Assembly (NCBI RefSeq): GCF_014195505.1
Contig: NZ_JACIBV010000001.1
Location: 310,001-374,000 of the forward strand
From: Nonomuraea dietziae
GTDB lineage: Bacteria; Actinomycetota; Actinomycetes; Streptosporangiales; Streptosporangiaceae
Direction of reading: 5' to 3'
DNA length: 64,000 nucleotides
The position numbers and the translations under genes are program-made. The notes under the pieces were generated by a model. It was not told where the DNA came from, searched no databases, and was given only the letters and a program-made list of their open reading frames with translations. Positions 15,161-24,026 of the stretch are shown piece after piece. Positions within the stretch are counted from its first letter, which is position 1. Every line of letters starts with the position of its first letter.

Positions 15161-15780
15161 TCGTGATGGCGCGGCACGTCCCTACCAGCCGCCGATGTCA
15201 CGCCGGAGGTAGCCGCCCGTCGTCCTCGGAGTCGGCGCCCAGCCGGGGACATGCCCCCCAGCCATTCCCCCCGTCGTCGAGGCCGGAGCCCACCCGCCCA
15301 CGTGTGCTGTGTGCCGCATCTGTCCTCCACGTCCGTTCGCGAAAGGCCGATCCTCGCGGCGACGGCCAGCCCGGGGCAAGAGGCCAAGGCCAGAAGGCCG
15401 GGCCAGATGGTTTCGTCCCGTCGGCCGCCGTTGCCGGCGGGCGACGCAACGTCCTCCTGCCCTTTCCTTCACTCCTTGTTGAGCGCGGGGAAAATGTCCA
15501 TCGCGCAGATCTAATGTCAGTAGGAGCAGGGCTCTTAAACCGGTCGTGAAGAATTGGCTCTGTCTCACTCAATGGGGTCGAGCTGGCGGAGGTTACGGCC
15601 GGCATCGGATTCGAGGTCCTACCCACAGCTATCCGGACCGTGCTCGACCGTCGCGATGCTCACCGCTACTCGGCGCTGACCGTCTCTACCAGCGGCTGGC
15701 TACGACGGCTTGACTGGCCCCGCTCGGGCGGCTTGATCTGACGGTTGACGGCCCGATCTGGCTGCTGCCACTCTCCCCGC
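15161..15780. other. Intergenic stretch with a possible gene scrap
   Basis: No complete gene is seen in these 620 bp. One forward frame at 15559-15741 reads like the end of a protein (LNGVELAEVTAGIGFEVLPT then AIRTVLDRRDAHRYSALTVS, ending WLRRLDWPRSGGLI), so it may be the tail of a lost gene. I do not recognise it. The remainder is low-information GC-rich sequence that should include the sulfotransferase promoter. Confidence 0.35.
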
Positions 15781-16728
15781 ATGGGCTTGGGGGAACGCGT
15801 TCGCTACCAGACCTCCTTTACGGACTCGGCCCGCTGGGATGGGTTCGTGTTCCGTCCCGGCGACATCGTGATCAGCACCCCGGCGAAGTGCGGCACGACC
15901 TGGCTGCAGATGATCTGCGCCCTGGAGATCTTCAAGAGCGCGACATTCGACCGGCCGCTCGACCAGATCTCGCCGTGGCTGGACGTCCTGCTGCGCCCGC
16001 TCACCGGAGTGCTGGCCGACCTCGAGGCACAGGCGCACCGGCGGATCATCAAGACCCATACGCCCCTCGACGGATTGCCCTTCGACGACCGGGTCACCTA
16101 CCTCTGCGCAAGCCGGGACCCCCGGGATGTGGCCGTGTCCTTGGACAACCATGCCAGCAACACCGACCGGGCCGTGTCCCTCGCATTGCGGGAGGATGCC
16201 GTGGGCGCCGCGGTCCTTGACGAGTTGCTGGCCGCCGCTCCGTCCCTGCCGAGCGGGACCGCGCGCGAGCGCTTCTGGTCCTGGGTCAATCCGGCCGCGC
16301 CCGGGAAGGCTGTGTCCGACCTGGAGATCATGCTTCACCATCTAGACACGTTCTGGCAGGTCCGCGACCAGCCGAACATCGTGCTGCTGCGCTACGAGGA
16401 CCTCCTTGATGACCTCGAAGGGCAGATGCGCTACATAGCAGCCCGGCTCGGGATCGCCATCACCGAGACAGCCTGGCCGGACCTAGTCCAGGCCGCCACG
16501 TTCGCGGTCATGAAGGGCCGGGCCGTCGAGCTCGCGCCCGAAGCCAGCCACGACGGCTTTTATCACGATCGCAGCCAGTTCTTCCACAGCGGATCAACAG
16601 GCCAGTGGCGGCAGGTCCTCAGCGAGGAGGAGCTTCCCCGGTACGCTGCCCGAGTCGCCGAATGCGCGCCCGCGGACCTTGCCGCCTGGATCCATCGGCC
16701 CGCGCTGCCGGCGGCAGGCAACCTCTAG
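15781..16728 (+). CDS. PAPS-dependent sulfotransferase family protein
   Basis: A 315-residue sulfotransferase. The 5'-phosphosulfate loop is DIVISTPAKCGTTWLQMICA, and a catalytic His candidate is in IIKTHTPLDGLPF. The 3'-phosphate site is CASRDPRDVAVSLDNHASN, and a late loop reads STGQWRQVLSEEELPRY. It should transfer sulfate from PAPS to a small-molecule hydroxyl or amine, as in secondary metabolism; the acceptor is unknown. The start is the ATG at 15781; a GTG/ATG further up adds unconserved residues. The IS5 element is inserted exactly at its TAG stop. The same TAG would form without the IS, so the protein end is unchanged. Confidence 0.9.
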   Translation: MGLGERVRYQTSFTDSARWDGFVFRPGDIVISTPAKCGTTWLQMICALEIFKSATFDRPLDQISPWLDVLLRPLTGVLADLEAQAHRRIIKTHTPLDGLPFDDRVTYLCASRDPRDVAVSLDNHASNTDRAVSLALREDAVGAAVLDELLAAAPSLPSGTARERFWSWVNPAAPGKAVSDLEIMLHHLDTFWQVRDQPNIVLLRYEDLLDDLEGQMRYIAARLGIAITETAWPDLVQAATFAVMKGRAVELAPEASHDGFYHDRSQFFHSGSTGQWRQVLSEEELPRYAARVAECAPADLAAWIHRPALPAAGNL

Positions 16729-17752
16729 GGCGTGTTTCATAAGCCGCGGAGCCACTCGTTGATCGCAGCGATGGTGAGTGTGGCCTCGAAGCGGACAGCG
16801 AGCTTGTCGTACCGCGTAGCCATGGCACGGTTCTGTTTAAGCTGGTTGATGCCACATTCCACGGCATGACGCTGACGATAGAGGGTGGCGTCGAAGGCTG
16901 GAGGTCGCCCGCCCTTGGAACCCTTCGCGCGCCGGTGAGCGTCCTGGTCGGCCTTACTCGGGATGCATGCCTTGATCCCACGCCGGCGCAAATGATCGCG
17001 GTTGGCCTTGCTGGTGTAGGCCTTGTCGGCCAGGACCCGATCGGGACGAGTCCGGGGCCGGCCACCACCAAGACGGCTGATGCGGATCTTGTTCAGCACT
17101 GGGATGAACTGCGGGCTGTCACCCCGCTGACCGGCCGTCACCAGCAGGGCCAGGGGTTTGCGGCCCTGCTCGCAGACCAGGTGTGTCTTGGTGGTCAGCC
17201 CACCGCGTGAACGGCCCAACGCATGACCGTCCGGTTCGCTGTGCACCCCACCAGGCGGTTCCTTCTGCAGGTGACCGTCCCGGCGTGCCCCAGCGGCATG
17301 CTGGTGGGCCCGGCTGATCGTGGAGTCCACACTCGCCGTCCAGCCGATCTTCCCGGCGGCGTCCGCGTGCGCCTGCAACGCTGCCAGGATCTTCGACCAG
17401 GTGCCATCACGCTGCCAGCGGCGGAACCGGCCATACACCGTTGACCAGGGCGCATAAAGCTCAGGGACGTCCCGCCACGGCGCGCCGGTCCGAATCCGCC
17501 AGCGGATCCCGTCGATCAACTGCCGCCTGCTCCATTTCGGCGGACGACCGCGGCCCGAAGGGGCGGGTAACAGCGGTTCCAGCGCTGCCCATTGCCCGTC
17601 GGTCAGGTCGTGCCGCCTCGTCACCGCTACGCTGGCCACGAGGTCTCCGGTACTTGGCTCTTCTTGGTCGTTGAACCAACTACCGGAGGCCTCGTCGTTT
17701 ATCGATGACCGCCACGCCGCAAGCCCTCAAAGACCCTTTTGGAAACACGGCC
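16728..17752. mobile_element. IS5-family (IS427-like) insertion sequence, about 1.0 kb
   Basis: Terminal repeats are GGGCGTGTTTCATAA at 16728 and the inverse of GGCCGTGTTTCC ending at 17752. A TA dinucleotide flanks both sides, fitting the short target duplication of this group. One transposase gene fills most of it on the reverse strand. It separates the sulfotransferase from conjugation-gene debris and looks intact and recent. Confidence 0.85.
16737..17639 (-). CDS. IS5-family transposase
   Basis: A 300-residue DDE transposase in a single frame, unlike the two-frame IS427 pattern. The N-terminal DUF4096-like part is HDLTDGQWAALEPLLPAPSG ... WRIRTGAPWRDVPELYAPWS. The DDE core shows D in TASVDSTISRAHQHA, D in DRVLADKAYTSKANRDHLRR and E in RQRHAVECGINQLKQNRAMA. 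Intact, and probably able to move the element. Confidence 0.94.
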   Translation of the reverse strand: MASVAVTRRHDLTDGQWAALEPLLPAPSGRGRPPKWSRRQLIDGIRWRIRTGAPWRDVPELYAPWSTVYGRFRRWQRDGTWSKILAALQAHADAAGKIGWTASVDSTISRAHQHAAGARRDGHLQKEPPGGVHSEPDGHALGRSRGGLTTKTHLVCEQGRKPLALLVTAGQRGDSPQFIPVLNKIRISRLGGGRPRTRPDRVLADKAYTSKANRDHLRRRGIKACIPSKADQDAHRRAKGSKGGRPPAFDATLYRQRHAVECGINQLKQNRAMATRYDKLAVRFEATLTIAAINEWLRGL

Positions 17753-17892
17753 TAGGGGCGCGGTGCATGAGTGATGACGCGCCGGAGCTGACCGCGGAAC
17801 TGGTGGCGGACGGCGTCGTGCCGTCGCAGCCGGTGATCTCGCACGACGGGTGCCAGTACAGCCTGCGCCTGACCCGCGGCGACCCCCTGGCC

Positions 17893-18090
17893 GATCCCCG
17901 GCCGGCGCCAACTCGAGCGCGTCCACGAACTCGGTGGCGATCTGCACCCACTGCCCATCGCTCAGCAGCGGATCGGCGGGATGCAGGTGCAACCCGCAAT
18001 GCCAGACCGGCCGGTAGGGAGGCCGGACCCCCGCGAGTACCGGCTGGTCCAGCAGCGTGGCCAACCGCAGCACCGAGAACCCGCCGCCTG
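17893..18090 (-). pseudogene. Relaxase (mobilisation nuclease) fragment
   Basis: The reverse strand reads RLATLLDQPVLAGVRPPYRP, then VWHCGLHLHPADPLLSDGQW and VQIATEFVDALELAPAGDRP. This matches an internal N-terminal segment of actinomycete plasmid/ICE relaxases (the VWHCS..HP..LSD.QW signature) but lacks the start, the catalytic Tyr and the HxDxxH metal triad. After DRPG the frame loses similarity. On the other strand 17768-17900 reads MSDDAPELTAELVADGVVPS and SLRLTRGD, perhaps the truncated start of a neighbouring mobile-element gene. Together they are debris of a conjugative element. Confidence 0.6.
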
Positions 18091-18426
18091 GCTATGTACG
18101 TGAGTTGCGGAGGCGTTTGTTGCTGGGACAGGGAAGGCGGCTTCGTGTGGTGAGGGGTGATGTCGCCGAGTTTTGACGGCAGTAGGGGTTCTTGCGGTGG
18201 GAGAGTCGGTGTGCTTCTCCCGTTTGGGGCCCCATGCGCATATCGGCGACCAAGGTCGAGCTGTATACGGCGATTCGCAACGTTTGCCCTGTCCGCTACC
18301 GGCACCTCGGGGCGATGTCCCCCGTCGATATGTCCGCGCGTTCGGGGGCACTGCCAGCGCGGCCAACGCGACTCCGAGCCGTCGTTCCGTCGCGAGGGAG
18401 CGGCCAACGTGCCAGGATAAATCACG
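18091..18426. other. Region with no recognisable gene
   Basis: No ORF here has a credible family match. A forward ATG at about 18234 gives MRISATKVELYTAIRN, which resembles the start of IS21-type IstA proteins, but the similarity stops after 16 residues. The sequence before 18170 is moderately AT-rich. It is probably a junction of rearranged segments. Confidence 0.3.
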
Positions 18427-18996
18427 TCAAGCCGTAACTCGCGTGGGCCGGTATCGCAGGGCGACCGCCCCCGACCGGAACTCACGGCGGTCCACGGGCT
18501 CGAGCTGGATGCGCTCGCGCAGACCGGCGAGCAACGTCGGCCCGTGTCCGGCAAGGACCGGCTGCACAAGGAACTCGTACTCGTCGATCAGTCCCAGATC
18601 TGCCAACGCCAGGGGGAGCGTCACGCCACCCACCCACAGGCCCTCGCCTGACTCCTGCTTGAGCCGCTGAACCGCTTGCCCGAAGTCGCCTCGCACCAGC
18701 TCGGCATTCCAATCGACCGCGCTCAGCGTGCTCGACACAACGTACTTCTTCGCCCGGTCGATGGTCTCGGCGAACGGGATCTGCCACTCATCCATCCAGT
18801 CAGGCCACGTGTCCGTGGCCGGCTTCCGCCACGCCGACTCCATCATCTCGTAGGTCACCCGGCCGAATAGCAGGGCATCGGCTCGCTCCATCTCAGCGGT
18901 CCAGTAACGCATCGACTCCTCGTCCGGGGGGAGCCCTGCCTCGTGATGGCAGCAGCCGTCGAGCGTGACGTTGATCGAGTATCGAAGTGGTCTCAT
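18427..18996 (-). CDS. RibD C-terminal/dihydrofolate-reductase-like protein
   Basis: A 189-residue protein starting MRPLRYSINVTLDGCCHHEA. The family motifs are clear: ADALLFGRVTYEMMESAW, AKKYVVSSTL and ESGEGLWVGGVTLPLALADL for the nucleotide-binding loop, then IDEYEFLVQPVLAGHGPTLL. These stand-alone RibD-C proteins use NADPH on unknown substrates and are common in actinomycetes. Ribosome site AGGGAGAG lies upstream of the ATG at 18996. It stands alone. Confidence 0.9.
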   Translation of the reverse strand: MRPLRYSINVTLDGCCHHEAGLPPDEESMRYWTAEMERADALLFGRVTYEMMESAWRKPATDTWPDWMDEWQIPFAETIDRAKKYVVSSTLSAVDWNAELVRGDFGQAVQRLKQESGEGLWVGGVTLPLALADLGLIDEYEFLVQPVLAGHGPTLLAGLRERIQLEPVDRREFRSGAVALRYRPTRVTA

Positions 18997-19067
18997 CTCG
19001 TTGCTCTCCCTTGATGCGCGCAGCGCGTTTTCACCGGACGTCTACTTAGACGACTGTCGGCGCCATT

Positions 19068-19206
19068 TCTCATCGGCGCCGACCGCGGCCTGGTCCACCG
19101 CATTCAGGGCTGGCTCACCGAACGCTGCCTGACCGTGCACCTGCTCGACCCCACCGGCCTGCCGGATGTCGAACACCCCAGCGCCTACCAAGGCCCCGAC
19201 TGGTGA
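19068..19206 (+). pseudogene. C-terminal fragment of an unknown gene
   Basis: Forward frame LIGADRGLVHRIQGWLTERC then LTVHLLDPTGLPDVEHPSAY QGPDW ends with TGA that overlaps a GTG start (TGGTGACC). The composition and the coupled start indicate the tail of a real gene whose 5' part was lost before about 19050. Family not recognised. Confidence 0.4.
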
Positions 19207-19770
19207 CCGGCCGGGCAGAGATGACGCGCGAGGACGGCATGGAGAGTGACGTGGACCATCACCTCTTCCAAATCCGGCTCCAGACCGGCGCACTGACCAT
19301 CTGGGAACTGGGCGACCTGCTCGGCATCCACCCCCCACCTGCTGCACACCATGCAGCTCGAATACCTTGACCAGCTCCCCATCAAGACCATCATCGAGCT
19401 CGCCCGCCGCCTCGACATGCACCCGGCCGACCTCATCTCAGACCTCGACTCCGTCCTGAGACACCCGCGCGACCTCGAACCGCACATGCCCCGCCAGCAG
19501 AGCGGCGAGCTCGCCGACGACGCCCAAGCTCTGCTGGCCGCCCTCGCGCACGCCGCCGTCCCGCTCCTCATCGACGACATCGCCACTGCCCTGCAATGGA
19601 GCCTGCAGCGCGTCTACGCCGCCCTCGATCACGCCCGCGCCCACCCCGAGCTCGCCGGGCCGCATGCGATCGAGCGCATCCCGCCCCAGACCTACCTCCT
19701 GCGCCCGCGCCTGGACCTGCTCAGCCGTGCCCAGCAGCAGGCCATCCACAGCGCCGCCGACTACCATGTT
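19203..19770 (+). pseudogene. HTH-type hypothetical protein, frameshifted in a C-run
   Basis: From the GTG at 19203 the frame gives ESDVDHHLFQIRLQTGALTI, then WELGDLLGIHP. At the run of six Cs (19331-19336) it shifts. Removing one C continues as HLLHTMQLEYLDQLPIKTII, ELARRLDMHPADLISDLDSV and, further on, VPLLIDDIATALQWSLQRVY AALDHARAHPEL, which contains a helix-turn-helix-like segment. The protein would be about 190 residues. The 3' end fades near 19770, where another segment begins. It looks like a DNA-binding mobile-element protein; its role is unknown. Confidence 0.6.
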
Positions 19771-19955
19771 GGACGTCAGGAGAATGACAGTGCTTTGCGA
19801 CACGTCGTGTCAGTAACCGAGTGTGAGGGCATCAGGCTCAGAAGAGCGTGTCCAAAAGCATCTCCCCACCCGCCGAATAGCCCGGCAGGTCACAGCCATA
19901 GGCGCAAAGCGCTCTGGCGGCCCGAAACTCTTCCCTTCCAGAACCATGCACCTGT

Positions 19956-20984
19956 TCAGGGCCCCTTCGCCTTCTGCCGCTCGACAATGGCCGTGCGCCG
20001 ACGGTCGCGCCGGTTGGCGTGCACGCTTGTGAGCGTGACGGCGACCAGGACCGCGACGATCACCCCGAGTGAGGCCAGGGTGGGAATCTCCGGCATCTGC
20101 GGCCAGATGCCGTGCGCCCAGTGCAGGACGAGTTTGACGCCGATGAACGCCAAGATCACGGCGAGCCCGTGGTTGAGGTGGCGCAGCTTGGTCAGCGCGC
20201 CGATCAGCACGAAGTACAGCGCCCGCAGGCCCAGAAGCGCGAAGGCGTTGGTGGCGAAGACCAGGAACGGGTCTTCGGTCACGCCATACACGGCGGGCAC
20301 CGAATCGACGGCGAAGACGATGTCGGTGGCGAAGACGGCCACGATCGCCAGCGCCAGCGGCGTCAGGGCGCGGCGGCCTCGCTCGCGGACGATGAGGCGG
20401 GGGCCGCGGTAGTCGTCGGTGACCGGCATGAAGCGCCGCAGCAGCCGGATGGTGCGCATGGCGGAGATGTCGACCTGCTGCTCCTGGCCGGCCAGCGCGT
20501 CCTTGACGAGTTTCCCGGCGGTGACGATCAGGATGGCGCCGAACAGCAGGAACGCCCAGGTGCCGCTCTGTAGGGCGGCCGCGCCGAGCGCGATGAAGAT
20601 TGCCCGTAGCACCAGGGCGCCGACGATGCCGTACAGCAGTACGCGTTGGGCCAGCGCGTCCGGGACCGCGAACGCCGACAGCAGCAGCATGAACACGAAC
20701 AGGTTGTCCACCGACAGCGACTTCTCCACCATGTAACCGGTGAAGAACTCGACCGCTGTCGCGGAGCCGAACGCCTGCCACACGAAGGCGCCGAAGGCCA
20801 GTGGCAGCGCCAGGTAGAAGATCGACCATCCCAGCGCCTCACCCATCCGCACATGGTGCGGGCGTCGCGTCAGCATGAAGTCGGCGGCCAGCAGCACCGC
20901 CAAAGCGGCCACCGTGATGGTCCACAACTGCGGCGAACCGATCGTTTCGAGTGACGCCGTGATGTAAGCCGTCTGGGCTGGCAT
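19956..20984 (-). CDS. TerC/Alx-family integral membrane protein
   Basis: A 342-residue membrane protein with about nine hydrophobic segments. Hallmarks are MVEKSLSVDNLFVFMLLLSA near residue 85 and VAVFATDIVFAVDSVPAVYG near 220. These acidic motifs are thought to carry Mn2+ in TerC/Alx proteins, which export manganese and help metalate secreted proteins. The cytoplasmic loop holds RLLRRFMPVTDDYRGPRL. The ATG at 20984 follows AGGAGGCCCC. A yybP-ykoY-type element upstream suggests Mn2+ control, in keeping with the family. Confidence 0.93.
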   Translation of the reverse strand: MPAQTAYITASLETIGSPQLWTITVAALAVLLAADFMLTRRPHHVRMGEALGWSIFYLALPLAFGAFVWQAFGSATAVEFFTGYMVEKSLSVDNLFVFMLLLSAFAVPDALAQRVLLYGIVGALVLRAIFIALGAAALQSGTWAFLLFGAILIVTAGKLVKDALAGQEQQVDISAMRTIRLLRRFMPVTDDYRGPRLIVRERGRRALTPLALAIVAVFATDIVFAVDSVPAVYGVTEDPFLVFATNAFALLGLRALYFVLIGALTKLRHLNHGLAVILAFIGVKLVLHWAHGIWPQMPEIPTLASLGVIVAVLVAVTLTSVHANRRDRRRTAIVERQKAKGP

Positions 20985-20991
20985 GGGGCCT

Positions 20992-21125
20992 CCTCGAACA
21001 GCCGAGCGTGTTCGAGGTCTCCTTCACCCGCACCGCGGGCGGCCGTCCGGGGACGCTGCCTGAGGTCCGTACTGACCGGGGCCGGCGCTTGGGAAGTACT
21101 CCCCTCGCCTTTCAGGCTAGGCCAC
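20992..21125 (-). ncRNA. yybP-ykoY-type (manganese) riboswitch leader
   Basis: The untranslated leader of the TerC gene, read on the reverse strand, has the conserved GGGGAGTA near its start (about 21098-21104) and GGTGAAGGAGACCTC further down. It ends in a perfect 9-bp hairpin (CCTCGAACA/TGTTCGAGG, 20992-21017) that reaches into the Shine-Dalgarno GAGGAGG. yybP-ykoY RNAs bind Mn2+ and commonly precede terC/alx genes. The last hairpin suggests control of translation. The call rests on motifs and context; a covariance-model search would settle it. Confidence 0.7.
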
Positions 21126-21390
21126 CTGCTCGAGCACCTCCACCCCCTCATCGCTAACGGGAGGCCCGCAGCGGCCGCTCATGGCCATTGACCGCCATTC
21201 TGGACTGGGCGGATAGTGGAAGCACACGAAGGGGAGTACCCGCCGATCGCTTAGCCGATCGACACCCCGATCGTCACCACGGCCCCTGCCAAGGGCCCGG
21301 CGGGGTGGCCCACCCGCCCGTCGCGGAGGGCGCGGGAAGACCTTCGTCCCCATGACCGCATGGTCGTGGCGAGACGAAGGGAAGGCTCAC

Positions 21391-21543
21391 ATGTCCATCA
21401 TCACCGAGATCCTCACCGGCATCCTGCTGCTGCTGGCCGCGCTCATCAGCGCCGCCGCCCTGTGGGTCGGACCACCGCGATCACACGCAGATCGACACCG
21501 CCGCAACGGCTCCTGGACACAGTTTCCCGACGACAGGGTCTGA
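21391..21543 (+). CDS. Small single-span membrane protein
   Basis: A 50-residue peptide beginning MSIITEILTGILLLLAALIS and continuing AAALWVGPP, one transmembrane helix, then a basic hydrophilic tail ending FPDDRV. The ATG has GAAGGGAAGG upstream. No family is recognised. It stands alone between the TerC leader and the transporter. Confidence 0.5.
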   Translation: MSIITEILTGILLLLAALISAAALWVGPPRSHADRHRRNGSWTQFPDDRV

Positions 21544-21986
21544 GGATCACGCGGCGTAGGTGCCACTGGCTGGAGCGACAGGTCTTGGGCAGCGCTCGCC
21601 ACATGGTGCGTCAGTGACAGCGCAACCCGTCGATTCTTCTATCTCAGGGTTCGACGAGGCCGGTACGGATCGCGTAGCGGGTCAGCTCGAGCCGATCCCT
21701 ACCGCGCCGATCGGCTCCCCGTGGAGGACGCGCTCAAGCGCGTTGTTGGACGCGGAGAAGATGTCAGTGGGGGCGCGGATTTAATGTCAGCGCCTTGGTA
21801 CCTCGGCCGCGCGACAGGATGCAGACGATCTCGTCCTGCGGATCCTCGATACCTCGTCAGCCGCGCCACGGCCACGCCCGGCCGTCCTCGACGGGCGACG
21901 TGCCCGAGACGGCGCGGCGGCGCTGACGAGCACGGATCGACTCCGCTCCATTGCGCTGCCGAAATCCGATGCCAGGCCGGAACCGC
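21544..21986. other. Intergenic stretch without a supported gene
   Basis: No convincing coding sequence is seen. It contains an AT-richer patch near 21755-21792 (GGATTTAATGTCAG) similar to one at about 15508-15521, and the first 240 bp have scattered in-frame stops in all frames. It may include a terminator for the leftward transporter gene on the other strand. Confidence 0.3.
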
Positions 21987-23273
21987 TCACATGAGATAGC
22001 GCAGCCACAGGTAGGGCGTGGCTATGGCGATGGTGACGACGGTGACGATCAGGCCGTACTTGGTGAACTGCCAGAAACTGATCGGGGTGCGGTTGCGGGC
22101 GGCGATGCCCAGGACGACGACGTTGGCCGCGGCGCCGACGGCGGTGGCGTTGCCGCCAAGGTCGGCGCCGAGCGCCAGCGCCCACCACAGCACCTGCGCC
22201 TGCTCGCCACCGTTCGCCTGGACGAGGTCGGCGACGATAGGGCTCATGGTGGCCACGTAGGGGATGTTGTCGACGATGGCCGAGATCCCGGCCGAGGCCC
22301 ACAGCAGGCCCATGGTGGTCAGGGCGAGCCTGCCTTGGGTCGTCTCGGTGGCGGCTTGTGAGATCTGCCCGATGACGCCGGTCTTCACCAGTGCGCCGAC
22401 CATGACGAACAGCCCGGCGAAGAACACCAGGGTCGGCCATTCGACCTCGGCGATGGCGTCCTGGGTCCGCACCTTGGTGGCGGCGACCAGCACGCCGGCG
22501 CCCAGCAGCGCGACCACTGACGGCTCGTAGTGCAGCACCGGGTGCAGCACGAACGCCGTCATCACCAGGACGAGCACGGCCAGGCTCTGGGCGAGCAGCT
22601 GCCGATCGCTGATCGCCTCCCGTTCGTCCAACTGCAGGACGTCGGCGGCGCGGTCCGGGTCATAGCGGAAGGACTTGCGGAACAGGATCCGGCACAGCCC
22701 GATGAAGACAGCCAGCAGCACGACGACGAGCGGGGCCAGGTGGAGGAGGAAGTCGTTGAAGGTCAGCCCGCTGCGGCTGGCGATGATGATGTTGGGCGGG
22801 TCGCCGACCAGGGTGGCGGTGCCGCCGATGTTGGAGGCCATCGCCTCGGCGATCAGATAGGGCGCGACCGGTAGTGCCAGCCGTTCGCATACCAGGAAGG
22901 TCACCGGGGCGATCAGCAGCACGGTGGTGACGTTGTCCAGCAGCGCCGAGGCCAGCGCCGTGATGACGACCAGCAGCACCATCAGGGCGAACGGCCGGCC
23001 TTTGGCGCGTTTGGCCGCCCAGATCGCCAGGTACTCGAAGATGCCGGTCTGCTTGAGCACCCCGACGATGATCATCATGCCGAGGAGGAGGAAGATGACG
23101 TTCCAGTCGATGCCGGATTGCTCGGAGAAGAACGCCGCCTGGGCGTCGGTGGCGTGGATGGCCAGCATGATGCCGGCTCCGCCGAGGGCGGCGGTGACCC
23201 GGGGGATCTTCTCGGTGGCGATCAGCGCATAGGCGCCGAGGAATACCACCACCGCCAGGGCGGCGACCGTCAT
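21987..23273 (-). CDS. ArsB/NhaD/SLC13-type ion transporter (copy 1)
   Basis: A 428-residue ion-transporter-superfamily membrane protein with about eleven helices. Conserved features are [20 protein letters not shown], the repeat-1 substrate loop [20 protein letters not shown] with [20 protein letters not shown], and the second half [20 protein letters not shown] with [20 protein letters not shown]. The family moves arsenite, Na+/H+ or dicarboxylates; the exact substrate cannot be read. It is a close paralogue of the transporter at 62.4-63.7 kb. Its start ATG lies 85 bp downstream of the two-component operon on the same strand. Confidence 0.9.
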   Translation of the reverse strand: MTVAALAVVVFLGAYALIATEKIPRVTAALGGAGIMLAIHATDAQAAFFSEQSGIDWNVIFLLLGMMIIVGVLKQTGIFEYLAIWAAKRAKGRPFALMVLLVVITALASALLDNVTTVLLIAPVTFLVCERLALPVAPYLIAEAMASNIGGTATLVGDPPNIIIASRSGLTFNDFLLHLAPLVVVLLAVFIGLCRILFRKSFRYDPDRAADVLQLDEREAISDRQLLAQSLAVLVLVMTAFVLHPVLHYEPSVVALLGAGVLVAATKVRTQDAIAEVEWPTLVFFAGLFVMVGALVKTGVIGQISQAATETTQGRLALTTMGLLWASAGISAIVDNIPYVATMSPIVADLVQANGGEQAQVLWWALALGADLGGNATAVGAAANVVVLGIAARNRTPISFWQFTKYGLIVTVVTIAIATPYLWLRYLM

Positions 23274-23358
23274 GGCGGGTTCACCTTGTCGGACAAGTTC
23301 CCGGCCGGGATCGGCTGTGAGGGGCTGGCTGCGAGGGTCTGGTCGCTGTCGGGCGGGG

Positions 23359-24021
23359 TCATGGTTCGACCAGGCCCGCGCGGATGGCATGGCGGGTCAG
23401 TTCCAGCCGGTCGCGCAGGCCGAGTTTGGCCAGGATGTTGGCGCGGTGCCGTTCGACGGTTTTGACGCTGATGACCAGGATGTCGGCGATGTCTTTGGAG
23501 GAGTGGCCTTCGGCGATGAGTTTGACGATCTCCTCTTCGCGTGAGGTGAGCAGGGTGTCGGGGACTGGCTCGCCGTGCTGGTGGCGTTGCAGGTAGTCGC
23601 GGATGAGGGCGGTGACCGCTCCGGGGTAGAGGAACGGCTCGCCGCGCATGGCCGCGCGGCAGGCTTCCAGCAGGTCGCGGTCGGCGACCGATTTGAGCAC
23701 GTAGCCGCTGGCGCCGGCCTTGAGCGATTCGAAGAAGTATTGCTCGTTGTCGTACATCGACAGCATCAGCAGGCGGATGCCGGGCGCGCGCCGCGAGATC
23801 TCGCGGGCGGCCTGGATGCCGGTCATCCGGGGCATGGCGATGTCGAGGATGGCCAGGTCGATCGCGGCGTCGGCGCGGGTGGCGAGGTCGACGGCCTCGG
23901 CGCCGTCGCCTGCCTCGGCCACGACGGTCAGATCGGGTTCGGCGTCCAGGATGAGCCGCAGCCCGTGGCGTACCAGAGCGTGATCGTCGGCGAGCAGGAT
24001 CCGGGTCGGCTGCGGGTGCAT
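23359..24021 (-). CDS. NarL/FixJ-family response regulator
   Basis: A 220-residue regulator. The receiver domain (residues 1-125) has the acidic pair in [14 protein letters not shown], the phospho-acceptor Asp in [20 protein letters not shown], and the Thr/Ser and Lys positions in [11 protein letters not shown] and [11 protein letters not shown]. The LuxR-type HTH at the C-terminus reads [40 protein letters not shown]. The start ATG at 24021 is 5 bp after the kinase stop, so the two are co-transcribed, and the transporter downstream is the likely target. Confidence 0.94.
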   Translation of the reverse strand: MHPQPTRILLADDHALVRHGLRLILDAEPDLTVVAEAGDGAEAVDLATRADAAIDLAILDIAMPRMTGIQAAREISRRAPGIRLLMLSMYDNEQYFFESLKAGASGYVLKSVADRDLLEACRAAMRGEPFLYPGAVTALIRDYLQRHQHGEPVPDTLLTSREEEIVKLIAEGHSSKDIADILVISVKTVERHRANILAKLGLRDRLELTRHAIRAGLVEP

Positions 24022-24026
24022 GCTGA

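Noticed and set aside
18234..18437. IS21 IstA-like start (MRISATKVELYTAIRN)
   Set aside because: Only about 16 residues are similar and no IstA/IstB follows; it may be chance.
15508..21792. Shared word GAT(C/T)TAATGTCAG at about 15508-15521 and 21777-21790 as ends of a 6-kb element
   Set aside because: The match is only about 14 bp, in direct orientation, and nothing between the two forms a coherent element.
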